Source: Bacteroidales bacterium
GTDB taxonomy: Bacteria > Bacteroidota > Bacteroidia > Bacteroidales > UBA932
Assembly: GCA_017557535.1 (NCBI GenBank)
Contig: JAFYYM010000079.1
Span: 62,001-126,000 of the forward strand
Reading direction: 5' to 3'
Length of the DNA stretch: 64,000 nucleotides
The notes under the pieces were generated by a model. The model was not told the DNA's origin. It saw nothing but the letters and a program-made list of their open reading frames with translations, and ran no database searches. Positions 42,471 through 50,837 of the stretch are shown here, piece by piece. Within the stretch, counting starts at the first letter, position 1; each line of letters starts with the position of its first letter. The translations under genes and the position numbers were made by a program.

Positions 42471-44390
42471 ATGATTTTAGGGAAAAACTCAACTCTCAAG
42501 ACTCTGGTCGTTTTAGTCTTATCAATTATTTATGCTTATTCCGCTATTGGTTGTAAAGAAAACGGACCTGCTATTGTCTCCGTGGAGGGCGTATCCATCA
42601 GCAAGACATCCATCTCCCTCGTCGAAGGAGACAGTGAGACGCTCTATGCTACTGTCTCACCGTCAAACGCCACAAATACATCTGTCAGTTGGTCATCCTT
42701 CAGAACCGATGTGGCCACTGTGGATGACTATGGCAATGTGAAGGCCATCGCTCCTGGAAAAGTGACAATAACAGCCACTACTGCAGACGGGGGCAAAACA
42801 GCAACCTGTGTCGTGACTGTTGAAGCCAGACCGCCGGTATCCAAAGGAGCATACAAGCATGTGATTATCATCGGAGTTGATGGAGGAGGCGCATTCTTCC
42901 AAAATACCCCCACCCCGAGAATGGATGCGATATTCATGAATGGAGCCGTTTCTTACAGGGCCAAAACATCCTACCCCACCATCAGCGCCCAATGCTGGGG
43001 CTCGATGCTTCACGCCGTCCTTCCCGAGTTCCACCGGCTGACCAACGGCACCGTGGGAAGCAAACCTTTCAAACCGGATAGTCCTTTTCCTTCAATATTC
43101 AGGGTTGTCAAAGAAGCTTTTCCCGATGCGGATATGGCATCCTTCTGCAACTGGAACCCTATTAACGTTGGAATCATCGAGGATAATCTCGGGGTAGTAA
43201 AAGACACGGGGAATGACCCCGAAGTGGCTAACAAAGTGGTCAATTATATCGAGAGCAACGATCCGACCCTTGTTTTCGTCCAGTTTGACTCCGTGGACGG
43301 GGCCGGCCATGGTTCAGGATATGGATCGGAGCGGCACTTGGCCTCTATCACAGCTGTAGACGAATTAATTGGTAAGATTCATGACGCCATAAAGAGAAAA
43401 GGCATCCAGGACGAGACACTATTCATAGTCTCCGCCGACCACGGAGGCACCCCGGAGGGTTCCCACGGCGGCGATACTGAAGCGGAAAGATATGTCTTCC
43501 TCGGGGTCGCCGGAAAGACCGTGGTCGAGGGTGGACAGATTCAGGAGCCTGAGGTCAGGGATATAGCAGCGATCTCGGCCTATGCCCTTGGTCTTGAATT
43601 CCCGGAGACTTGGACCGGAATAGTACCGGGTGGACTGTTCCAGGGAGTAGAAGCTATGGAGCGTCACGAGATGGATCCCGGGGACATCCCTGTGTCAGAG
43701 AACAGAAAACATCAGACAGAACCCACCCCTGAACTTGACCAGGTCAAGTCTCTTCTCGAGGGGCATAAAATCACGGCCTATTTCCCATTTGATGGTGATG
43801 AGAAGGACGCTTTCGGCAAGGTCGAGACTACCAAGACGGGCAAACTATATTACTCTGACGCCTATTTCGGAACAGGTGTCGATATGTCGGACGGGTATAT
43901 AACCATAAAAGACGTATCTGTCGGAACCAACTCATTCTCAGTGGCTTTATGGATAAAGACAAACGGTGTGCCTTCCGATCCGTGCATACTCTCGAACAAG
44001 AATTGGAATTCGGGAGGTAATATCGGCTTCGTTTTGTCTATCCGTAGCGACGACGACATTAAGTTCAACGCTGGCAACAATGGTGACAGAATGGATGCCG
44101 GAGCAGGGTTGCCTCTTGATTACAAGAGTGGATGGATGCACGTGACCCTTGTTGTGGACAGGGTGAAAAATAAGGTCCGGCTCTTCTATGATTTCGCCTC
44201 GGAATTGGACTACGACATCCCCGAATCGTTAAGGACAGTCTCTTTCGACGCTCTTGACTTGAATATCGGGCAGGACGGGACGGGCAAGTACGGCGCCCGC
44301 CTGGCGGCCCAGTTGGACGAGATGATAATCACCGCTGATGCATTCAGCGATGAAGATATAGCGAAGCTAAAGGCTTATTACGTGAAATAA
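42471..44390 (+). CDS. lipoprotein: Ig-like - type I phosphodiesterase - LamG-like
   Basis: 639 residues from ATG 42471. The frame is open from 42234, but that part runs through the tRNA and promoter and is noncoding. Signal ends at AYSAIGC (lipobox). A BIG2-type Ig domain (about 33-115: SLVEGDSETLYATVSPSNATNTSV) precedes an alkaline-phosphatase/NPP-type domain (about 125-385: HVIIIGVDGGGAFFQNTPTP, SYPTISAQCWGSMLH with the Thr/Ser nucleophile region, FVQFDSVDGAGHGSGYGS, FIVSADHGGTPEGSHGG). A LamG/concanavalin-like domain closes it (about 420-639: YFPFDGDEKDAFGK, SFSVALWIKTNG, LDEMIITADAFSDEDIAKL). Probably a surface phosphodiesterase anchored through carbohydrate-binding modules. Confidence 0.86.
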   Translation: MILGKNSTLKTLVVLVLSIIYAYSAIGCKENGPAIVSVEGVSISKTSISLVEGDSETLYATVSPSNATNTSVSWSSFRTDVATVDDYGNVKAIAPGKVTITATTADGGKTATCVVTVEARPPVSKGAYKHVIIIGVDGGGAFFQNTPTPRMDAIFMNGAVSYRAKTSYPTISAQCWGSMLHAVLPEFHRLTNGTVGSKPFKPDSPFPSIFRVVKEAFPDADMASFCNWNPINVGIIEDNLGVVKDTGNDPEVANKVVNYIESNDPTLVFVQFDSVDGAGHGSGYGSERHLASITAVDELIGKIHDAIKRKGIQDETLFIVSADHGGTPEGSHGGDTEAERYVFLGVAGKTVVEGGQIQEPEVRDIAAISAYALGLEFPETWTGIVPGGLFQGVEAMERHEMDPGDIPVSENRKHQTEPTPELDQVKSLLEGHKITAYFPFDGDEKDAFGKVETTKTGKLYYSDAYFGTGVDMSDGYITIKDVSVGTNSFSVALWIKTNGVPSDPCILSNKNWNSGGNIGFVLSIRSDDDIKFNAGNNGDRMDAGAGLPLDYKSGWMHVTLVVDRVKNKVRLFYDFASELDYDIPESLRTVSFDALDLNIGQDGTGKYGARLAAQLDEMIITADAFSDEDIAKLKAYYVK

Positions 44391-44392
44391 TA

Positions 44393-45283
44393 TCAGGATT
44401 TTTTCTTCCTGGTCAGCAATTCCATGGTGAGCACCATTCCGGCTCCAATCAGGGCCCAGAGAATAGCACCTCCGGTGTGAAGCGTTCCTATTGGCTGCCC
44501 GTTCAGGATATTGGCAGCCTCATAAGCCGTCTTATCTGCCCATGGCCAGACCTTGACAAGAGCCCCTATCGTGAAACCGATCAACACCAGAAGGGTCTGT
44601 TTCTCATACCTTCCGATCAACCAATGAAGAATCTTGGAAAAAGCCACGATTCCTATGACGCAACCGAGGGCGAAGACGAGCAGAACGGGAATATTCAACT
44701 CGCTGACCGCCTTCATGATATATTCATATTTTCCAAACAGTACAAGAATGAAACTTCCTGAGATTCCGGGAAGAATCATGGTGCAGACAGCAATGGCGCC
44801 ACAGACCGCTATGAACCAGAGATCCGAGGTGGTCTCCGTGGGGGACATCAGGCAAATGAAAGCCCCGAGAGCAACACCGAGAACCAGCCAAATAACATCC
44901 GAGCCCTTCCAATCCTTAATGTCACAAAGCAGAAAAACCGCGGAGACGACAATCAGGCCGAAGAAAAACGCCCATGTCTGGACCGGGTGGTGAGCCAGGA
45001 CATACTCCATTAGCTTAGCCAGTGAGAAGACACTTATAATCACACCAATAGCAAGCCACAGGAGGAACGTGCCATTGATGGTCTTCCAGAACTCCTTGAA
45101 GTTTCCTTTAATCAACAGTTTCCAGGTGGAAACACTCATGATGGCATTCAAGGAGTCGATGAGCTCGTTGAATATACCCGTGAGAAGGGCGATCGTGCCG
45201 CCTGAGACTCCCGGGATAACATTAGCCGCTCCCATGGCGAATCCCTTGAGAGCGACAACGACATTATTGATGATATTTGACAT
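44393..45283 (-). CDS. DUF368/PopT-like undecaprenyl-phosphate transporter
   Basis: 296 residues with about eight or nine transmembrane helices. The DUF368 signature is GFAMGAANVIPGVSGGTIALLTGIFNELIDSLN near the N-terminus, and its internal repeat ILPGISGSFILVLFGKYEYIMKAV near 165-195. DUF368 proteins (PopT) have been shown to recycle the lipid carrier C55-P across the inner membrane for envelope synthesis. It is last in a run with a DUF6913-like protein (3 nt) and a PfkB kinase, and converges on the phosphodiesterase gene with 2 nt between stops. Confidence 0.9.
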   Translation of the reverse strand: MSNIINNVVVALKGFAMGAANVIPGVSGGTIALLTGIFNELIDSLNAIMSVSTWKLLIKGNFKEFWKTINGTFLLWLAIGVIISVFSLAKLMEYVLAHHPVQTWAFFFGLIVVSAVFLLCDIKDWKGSDVIWLVLGVALGAFICLMSPTETTSDLWFIAVCGAIAVCTMILPGISGSFILVLFGKYEYIMKAVSELNIPVLLVFALGCVIGIVAFSKILHWLIGRYEKQTLLVLIGFTIGALVKVWPWADKTAYEAANILNGQPIGTLHTGGAILWALIGAGMVLTMELLTRKKKS

Positions 45284-45286
45284 TCG

Positions 45287-45820
45287 TTATTGGATCTTTC
45301 CGAGATAGCTTTTCATGGCGTTGAAACTGTCCAGCTGAGAGAGATCCTTCCCTGCGGGGTCTGAGACCACCAGATCAAAAAGATCGCCTCCCAACTGCTT
45401 CCTACCGATCTTGAAACGGGCTTTGGAAGTCCGAGCCATGTACTCGATAGCGAAATCCGGCTCTTTTATCAATGAGATAAACACGTCAGGATTCCTCTCT
45501 TCAAGAACTCCCATCTTGTACTTATTTGGACGGCCAAGCCAATCAAGATCTTTTTTAGTGATGGTGGTTTGAATACTCGTGATCAACCTGTCCTCACTCC
45601 CGATCTTACGGAAATCCTGGAAGAACACGGCGCCATTAATCTCCATGCCCCGGAAATAATTCATAATCGTAGACTTGCAAGCATCGAAAGATGGATCTTC
45701 CACATCGATTATCGCCACGTATGACTTGATTTTCGAGAGAGGAAGAATCTCGGTTGGAACCGTACTCGCATGTCTTCTCAGACTTCTTCTCCTGAATATA
45801 TTCTTGAAAAAAGTGAACAT
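45287..45820 (-). CDS. DUF6913-like protein
   Basis: 177 residues from ATG 45820 (MFTFFKNIFRRRSLRRH), 4 nt after the pfkB stop; the open frame extends upstream to 45889 inside pfkB but that start is unlikely. A basic N-terminus is followed by SYVAIIDVEDPSFDACKSTIMNYFRGMEINGAVFFQDFRK, NPDVFISLIKEPDFAIEYMARTSKARFKIGR and LFDLVVSD. This resembles the Bacteroidota-specific DUF6913 family, of unknown function. It is likely cytoplasmic. Confidence 0.75.
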   Translation of the reverse strand: MFTFFKNIFRRRSLRRHASTVPTEILPLSKIKSYVAIIDVEDPSFDACKSTIMNYFRGMEINGAVFFQDFRKIGSEDRLITSIQTTITKKDLDWLGRPNKYKMGVLEERNPDVFISLIKEPDFAIEYMARTSKARFKIGRKQLGGDLFDLVVSDPAGKDLSQLDSFNAMKSYLGKIQ

Positions 45821-45824
45821 AAGC

Positions 45825-46820
45825 TTAGATGTTGACAGAAGATATAAGCTCTCGGATCTCAGCCTTGGCATCCCTCCAGCGAGGGACATCTATCTTGGTT
45901 CCGACGACCTCAACGACTTTTGCAGCAATTATCGAGCCGACCTCGCCACACACTTTCAAAGGCATACCCAGGGAATGCGCATAGAGGAAGCCCGCGGCAT
46001 AGGTGTCGCCGGCCCCGGTAGCGTCGATGGTGGCTGCCGGCCAAGCCTCAATGTAGTGATATTCATCACCTTTCTGAACCATGGATCCGTCCTTTCCAAC
46101 CTTGACTACCGCGATCTCACAACTTGACGCCAGCTCAGCCAAAGCATCCCTAGGCTCCTTCTTCGTGAATGCCCTGGCCTCGGACTCGTTGGCGAAAACG
46201 ATATCAATGTATTTTTCGACGAGGTTGTGGAAGAACGCCTCGTTGGATTCCACGACATTGTATGAGGCCATGTCTATTGATATCTTGCAGCCCGCATCCT
46301 TGGCCATCTGCACCGCCCTACGGATCAGATCCTGATTCTGGACAAGATACCCTTCAATATGGAAATAATCATATCCCTCAAAATACTCCGGCTTCAGATC
46401 CTCCGGCACAAGTTCGAGAGCGGCTCCCATATAATCGGCGAAAGTCCTCTCAGCGTTGGCGCCGGTGATGAAACACATGGCTCGTCCCGAACCCTTTGTC
46501 CCTTCCAGGAGGATAGTCTTAACCCCGAATTGCTCAAGTGTGCTCTTATACAGATGCCCAAGCTCGTCGTTGCCTATCTTGCCGATATAGCAAGAGGGCA
46601 TCCCGAATATCGATGTGCATGTGATGGTATTGGCTGCGGAGCCTCCGGGCACATATTTCACTCCGAATTCCTTCAGTTTCGACCAGATTTGGTCACCTGT
46701 CTCAAGATCAACATGTTGCATGCTTCCCGGAGGGAGGTGATACTCCTTGAGCATCGAGTCATCAGGGAAGACGGCGAGAATGTCCGTTAAAGCGTTTCCT
46801 ATTCCTAGAATTGATTTCAT
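45825..46820 (-). CDS. PfkB-family sugar or adenosine kinase
   Basis: 331 residues. PfkB signatures: KYVPGGSAANTITCTSIFGMPSCYIGKIGNDELG (substrate region, about 55-90) and IDATGAGDTYAAGFLYAHSLGMPL (catalytic Asp in GAGD, about 266-290). The overall pattern is close to adenosine kinase and Bacteroidota 'adenosine kinase-like' proteins. It phosphorylates a nucleoside or sugar with ATP. Its leader contains a small hairpin with a U-run. It is the first gene of the pfkB - DUF6913 - DUF368 operon. Confidence 0.92.
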   Translation of the reverse strand: MKSILGIGNALTDILAVFPDDSMLKEYHLPPGSMQHVDLETGDQIWSKLKEFGVKYVPGGSAANTITCTSIFGMPSCYIGKIGNDELGHLYKSTLEQFGVKTILLEGTKGSGRAMCFITGANAERTFADYMGAALELVPEDLKPEYFEGYDYFHIEGYLVQNQDLIRRAVQMAKDAGCKISIDMASYNVVESNEAFFHNLVEKYIDIVFANESEARAFTKKEPRDALAELASSCEIAVVKVGKDGSMVQKGDEYHYIEAWPAATIDATGAGDTYAAGFLYAHSLGMPLKVCGEVGSIIAAKVVEVVGTKIDVPRWRDAKAEIRELISSVNI

Positions 46821-46825
46821 AAAGC

Positions 46826-46846
46826 AAAAAGAGCGTAATCTGCTCT
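46826..46846 (-). promoter_or_regulatory. terminator-like hairpin in the pfkB leader
   Basis: Minus strand AGAGC - AGATTAC - GCTCT followed by TTTTT, ending 5 nt before the ATG at 46820. A 5-bp stem is weak; it could influence early elongation or translation. Confidence 0.35.
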
Positions 46847-46853
46847 AAGTCCA

Positions 46854-46861
46854 CAAATTTA
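46854..46861 (-). promoter_or_regulatory. -7 promoter element of pfkB
   Basis: Minus-strand TAAATTTG matches TAnnTTTG; predicted start near 46849 gives a leader of about 28 nt that includes the hairpin at 46830-46846. Confidence 0.5.
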
Positions 46862-46874
46862 AGGATTATTTGAT

Positions 46875-46882
46875 TAAATTTG
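46875..46882 (+). promoter_or_regulatory. -7 promoter element 5 nt before ATG 46888
   Basis: TAAATTTG matches TAnnTTTG and ends 5 nt before the ATG, predicting a leaderless transcript. It lies 14 nt from the divergent pfkB box. Confidence 0.5.
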
Positions 46883-46887
46883 TTACC

Positions 46888-47955
46888 ATGAACAAGAAGG
46901 TAGGGAATATTCTCAAGTATGGACTGTCAATCCTGCTTGCGGTGGCGTTGTTGTATTTCGCGTTCCGAAAGGTTGATTGGAATGATTTCTGGGCAGCCTT
47001 GAGGGCTTGCAGATGGGAGTTTGTTCTGCTCTCAACTTTATTCGGATTATGTGGCTTCTACCTCAGGGCCTTGAGATGGAGGGAGGTTTTGTTGCCCATA
47101 GATCCAACCACAAGGACATTGAGCTGTTTCAATGGAGTCAATATAGGTTACGCCGTCAATATGGTATTGCCTAGAGTCGGAGAAGTCCTCCGATGCACGT
47201 ATATAACCGCCCACTCCAAGAAGGTCAAAGATCCTGAGACAGGAGAGGAACATCGTCTCGCGACTTTTGACAAGGCTTTGGGAACCGCCGTCCTGGAAAG
47301 ATCGGTGGATGTGATGATGCTTGGAGTCCTTCTCGTGGTCTTCTTGATCTTCACTTGGGACAAATATGGCGGCTTTTTCGTAGAGAAGATTTTCGGTGCG
47401 GCAGCTGGTAGGTTCACATGGGGCAAGATCGCTATTGTCGTATTGTTCTTCTTGGCAATACTGGCTTCCGGTTGGACAGTCATCCGTTTCGCCAACAGGT
47501 GGAAACCTCTCGGCAAGATAAAAGATTTCTGCAGGGGCCTCTGGCTGGGATTCGTGAGTTGCCTGAGGATGAAGCGGGCGTGGTGGTTCTTCCTGCTCAC
47601 CATCCTGCTTTGGGTATGCTACTGGATGATGAGCGCGACTATTCTCTGGGCTGTACAGGGGATAGACACCTCTTCTGTCTCGTCAGGTCTCGCTTCGGCG
47701 GTGAACACGATCCAGTCCCTCAATCTGACTGACGCGATGTTCCTGATGCTTGCCGGTGCCCTATCTTCAATTGTTCCTGTTCCGGGAGGTTTTGGCGCGT
47801 TCCATTTCATAGTGGCAGGAGCGGTTTCTTATGTCTATGGCCTTCCTTTCGAGTTCGGAATCATCTTCGCAACCTTGTCCCATGAGTCTCAGGAGCTTAA
47901 TCAGCTGATCTGGGGTGGGATTTCCTTAGTTATTGAGCAAATAAGAAAAGACTGA
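46888..47955 (+). CDS. lysylphosphatidylglycerol synthase TM region / flippase-like membrane protein
   Basis: 355 residues from ATG 46888; the upstream in-frame TTG at 46870 lies in the promoter. About eight transmembrane helices, with the UPF0104/LPG-synthase-TM pattern: YFAFRKVDWNDFWAALRACRW, GFYLRALRWREVLLPID, GYAVNMVLPRVGEVLRCTYI, TAVLERSVDVMMLGVLL, and SSIVPVPGGFGAFHFIVAGAVSYVYG. Relatives act as lipid flippases or of unknown function in lipid metabolism. It is 2 nt before the GH106 gene, so it heads the rhamnosidase operon, an unusual partner. Confidence 0.88.
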   Translation: MNKKVGNILKYGLSILLAVALLYFAFRKVDWNDFWAALRACRWEFVLLSTLFGLCGFYLRALRWREVLLPIDPTTRTLSCFNGVNIGYAVNMVLPRVGEVLRCTYITAHSKKVKDPETGEEHRLATFDKALGTAVLERSVDVMMLGVLLVVFLIFTWDKYGGFFVEKIFGAAAGRFTWGKIAIVVLFFLAILASGWTVIRFANRWKPLGKIKDFCRGLWLGFVSCLRMKRAWWFFLLTILLWVCYWMMSATILWAVQGIDTSSVSSGLASAVNTIQSLNLTDAMFLMLAGALSSIVPVPGGFGAFHFIVAGAVSYVYGLPFEFGIIFATLSHESQELNQLIWGGISLVIEQIRKD

Positions 47956-47957
47956 AT

Positions 47958-50837
47958 ATGAGACTTGCCAGGTTATTTCTCGCTGTCGCCGCACTGACTC
48001 TCCTGACCCTTGGAAACTATACCATGGCTCAGACCAAGTTGTCCTCGAGACAGCTCTACTCCCAGTTCCAGAAGCCCGACACCCGTTACCGCCCTTTCGT
48101 CAGATGGTGGTGGAATGGAGACCGTGTCAACGCTGAGGAGCTTGTCCGCGAGCTCCATATCATGAAGAATGCCGGTATAGGAGGCGTGGAGATTAATCCC
48201 ATCGAGTTCCCTGCCGGGGACGACACTCTGGACACCAAGCCGTTGAAGTGGCTAAGTGACGAATGGATAGACATGCTCAAGGTTGTCTTTGATGAGGCTG
48301 ACAAGATAGGTATGACATGCGACCTCATCATCGGTTCAGGATGGCCATTCGGATCAGAGAGCCTGCCGAGAGACGAGAGAGCCGAGGTACTTCTCACCTA
48401 TGCCAAGGAAGTTCCTGCAGGAGAGACTCTCGAGATGTCCTTGTTCCACATTTTCAAGGAGATTGACCCGGGAGTCACGATAGTGAACCCCCGCCGTACC
48501 CCTGAACTTGTGTCAATTTGTCTGGCACCAGATCCCATGAACGGACTGGAAGATGCCGTCGACTTGTCCAAAAACGTCAAGGACGGAGTTCTGAGAGTCG
48601 ATGTCCCGGAAGGGAAATGGCAACTTTACGCCATGGTCAAGTTCGAGTCTTTCGCCAGCGTGATCAATGGAGCTCCGGGAGCGGCGGGATCCATATTAAA
48701 CCACATGGACGCCGTAGCCGTAAGGCATTATCTGGACCACATGACCGACGCCATCGAGAAAAGGATAGGCCCACTCTCCGGAAGGATTCGCGCCCTCTTT
48801 GTCGACAGCATGGAGCTTGAGGGTAACAACTGGACCTCGGATTTCGCCAAAGTGTTCAAAGAGAGAAGAGGATATGACGTGCTCCCCTGGCTTCCTTTCA
48901 CGATGTTCGAGGTAGGCCGACTGGGAGACGTAAAGAGTTTTGAGTACGGTTCAAAGAAAAGCGCCAAGTTTGAAGAAGAAGTGAACCGCGTGCGGTTTGA
49001 TTTCGAGCTTACCAAAGCGGAATTGCTCAATGAACGTTTCTATGGAATCATAAGTGAATGGAGCAAGGAGAAAGGTTTGAAAACCAGGGCACAGGCCTAC
49101 GGAAGAGGCTTCTTCCCTCTTGAAAGCTCTTTCAATATTGATTTCCCTGAAGGAGAATCTTGGACGACAAACTGGCTCAAGCACAAGATAGGCGAGGAGA
49201 TGGGCGATGAGGACTACCGTCGCGGACGAGGATACACGATGATCAACAAATATGTCTCTTCCGCCGCACATCTCTCAGGCAAGAGAGTTATCAGCGCCGA
49301 GGAGATGACAAACACCTACAAGGTGTTCACGACATCCTTGGAATTCCTCAAGGTCGGATCTGATATGAGCGCCATTTCGGGAATCACACATTCTATATGG
49401 CACGGTTTCAACTATTCTCCTCTTGAGGCCAAGTTCCCCGGCTGGATCCAGTACGGAACCTTCCACAACGAGAGGAACACATGGTGGCCTTATGTCAAAA
49501 ACCTCAACGACTACCGCGCTCGCATAGCCAGCCAGCTCCAGAACGCTGACATGTACACGGACATAGCGATTCTTCCCGCCAACTACGACATGTGGACCAC
49601 GATGGGTGTCCAGACAGAGCCGTTCCCGGTGAAGTTGAATGTTCCTTACACCTCATTGATTTGGGAAGCGATCCACAAAACCGGAGGCGGAGCGGACTAT
49701 GTCAGCGAGATAATCCTCGACAACGCTACCGTCAAGAATGGAAAGCTCTGCTACGGCCCGAAGGAATATGGGACATTATTCATTGTGGAGGTCACAAGCA
49801 CTACGCCCCAGACCCTTGCCAAGCTTGAGGAATTCGTCAAGCAGGGAGGCAGGGTATTCTGTGTGGGCAAATATCCTGAGAAGTCGCTGGGATACAATAA
49901 CTACGAGACCCGTGACAGGGAAATCGCTGAAGGTGTCGAGCGCCTTAAGTCATACAAGGACAATTTCATCTTGCTGGAGAAACCAGAGGATGGGAAGTAC
50001 CTCGAGTGGTACGAGGGTATTTTGGACAAATATTCCTTGCCTCATTACATCACTATCTCCAAACCTGACCGCTTCCTTCTCCAAGACCGCTATGTCACCG
50101 ATGACAAGTCTGACATATTCATAATCATGAACGCTCACATGAGCGAGGCTCGTGAGACGGAAATAACTTTCCCTAAATCAATTACTTCCGGAAAGCACGC
50201 CTGGATCTATGACCCCGCCTCGGGGAATCGCTTCCCCCTTAAGCTCGACAAGAGCGGCAAAGCGCAATTCCGTTTCGGTCCATCTGAGACATATTTGATC
50301 GTGTTCAATAAGGATGGCCGCACCTCCGGCAAGGTACCTGTTCTCCACAACCCTGTCGCCCCTGTCATCCTGAGCGAAGCGAAAGATCACGTCGAAGCTT
50401 GCGGACCTTGGAACCTGACCCTCCACCAGCCGCATCCTAATTCAACATGGACGGCCAGCCTGGATACCCTTCAGGACTTCAAGGACATGGCCGACACGAC
50501 CTTCAAGAATTTCATGGGTACTGTTGTTTACAAGACCACCGTCACTCTTGACGGAAACAGTCTTCCAAAATATATCGACCTCGGGAAAGTCGCTGACATT
50601 TGTGAGCTTAAAGTAAATGGCCGCGATGCCGGAATGATGTGGTTCGGTGAGAGGATTTACGACATTTCCCCTTATGTCAAAGTGGGAGAGAACACCATTG
50701 AGGTGAAAGTTACCACCTTGATGGGTAATTATATTCAGACACTTAAGGACAACAGGGCAGCGCAGCGTTTCGTGTTGAGACGCAACCAACCTTATGTGTC
50801 CGCAGGATTGATTGGACCAGTAAAATTATACAAATGA
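47958..50837 (+). CDS. GH106-family alpha-L-rhamnosidase
   Basis: 959 residues with signal peptide (ending near LLTLGNYTMAQ). GH106 hallmarks: YRPFVRWWWNGDRVNAEELVRELHIMKNAGIGGVEI near the start, IGSGWPFGSESLP, ALFVDSMELEGNNWTSDF (acid region), VISAEEMTN and GSDMSAISGITHSIWHGFNYSP. The C-terminal part has GH2-like beta-sandwich strands (YKTTVTLDGNSLPKYIDLGKVADICELKVNGRD). It removes terminal alpha-L-rhamnose from rhamnogalacturonan-type pectin. Residues about 802-811 (PVILSEAKDH) come from a REP-like sequence. It overlaps the following GH28 by ATGA. Confidence 0.9.
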   Translation: MRLARLFLAVAALTLLTLGNYTMAQTKLSSRQLYSQFQKPDTRYRPFVRWWWNGDRVNAEELVRELHIMKNAGIGGVEINPIEFPAGDDTLDTKPLKWLSDEWIDMLKVVFDEADKIGMTCDLIIGSGWPFGSESLPRDERAEVLLTYAKEVPAGETLEMSLFHIFKEIDPGVTIVNPRRTPELVSICLAPDPMNGLEDAVDLSKNVKDGVLRVDVPEGKWQLYAMVKFESFASVINGAPGAAGSILNHMDAVAVRHYLDHMTDAIEKRIGPLSGRIRALFVDSMELEGNNWTSDFAKVFKERRGYDVLPWLPFTMFEVGRLGDVKSFEYGSKKSAKFEEEVNRVRFDFELTKAELLNERFYGIISEWSKEKGLKTRAQAYGRGFFPLESSFNIDFPEGESWTTNWLKHKIGEEMGDEDYRRGRGYTMINKYVSSAAHLSGKRVISAEEMTNTYKVFTTSLEFLKVGSDMSAISGITHSIWHGFNYSPLEAKFPGWIQYGTFHNERNTWWPYVKNLNDYRARIASQLQNADMYTDIAILPANYDMWTTMGVQTEPFPVKLNVPYTSLIWEAIHKTGGGADYVSEIILDNATVKNGKLCYGPKEYGTLFIVEVTSTTPQTLAKLEEFVKQGGRVFCVGKYPEKSLGYNNYETRDREIAEGVERLKSYKDNFILLEKPEDGKYLEWYEGILDKYSLPHYITISKPDRFLLQDRYVTDDKSDIFIIMNAHMSEARETEITFPKSITSGKHAWIYDPASGNRFPLKLDKSGKAQFRFGPSETYLIVFNKDGRTSGKVPVLHNPVAPVILSEAKDHVEACGPWNLTLHQPHPNSTWTASLDTLQDFKDMADTTFKNFMGTVVYKTTVTLDGNSLPKYIDLGKVADICELKVNGRDAGMMWFGERIYDISPYVKVGENTIEVKVTTLMGNYIQTLKDNRAAQRFVLRRNQPYVSAGLIGPVKLYK
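50361..50390 (+). repeat. REP-like sequence inside GH106
   Basis: CCTGTCATCCTGAGCGAAGC then GAAAGATCAC matches the dispersed 'TGTCATCCTGAGCGAAGCGAAGGATC' type. Translated in frame as PVILSEAKDH. Confidence 0.65.
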
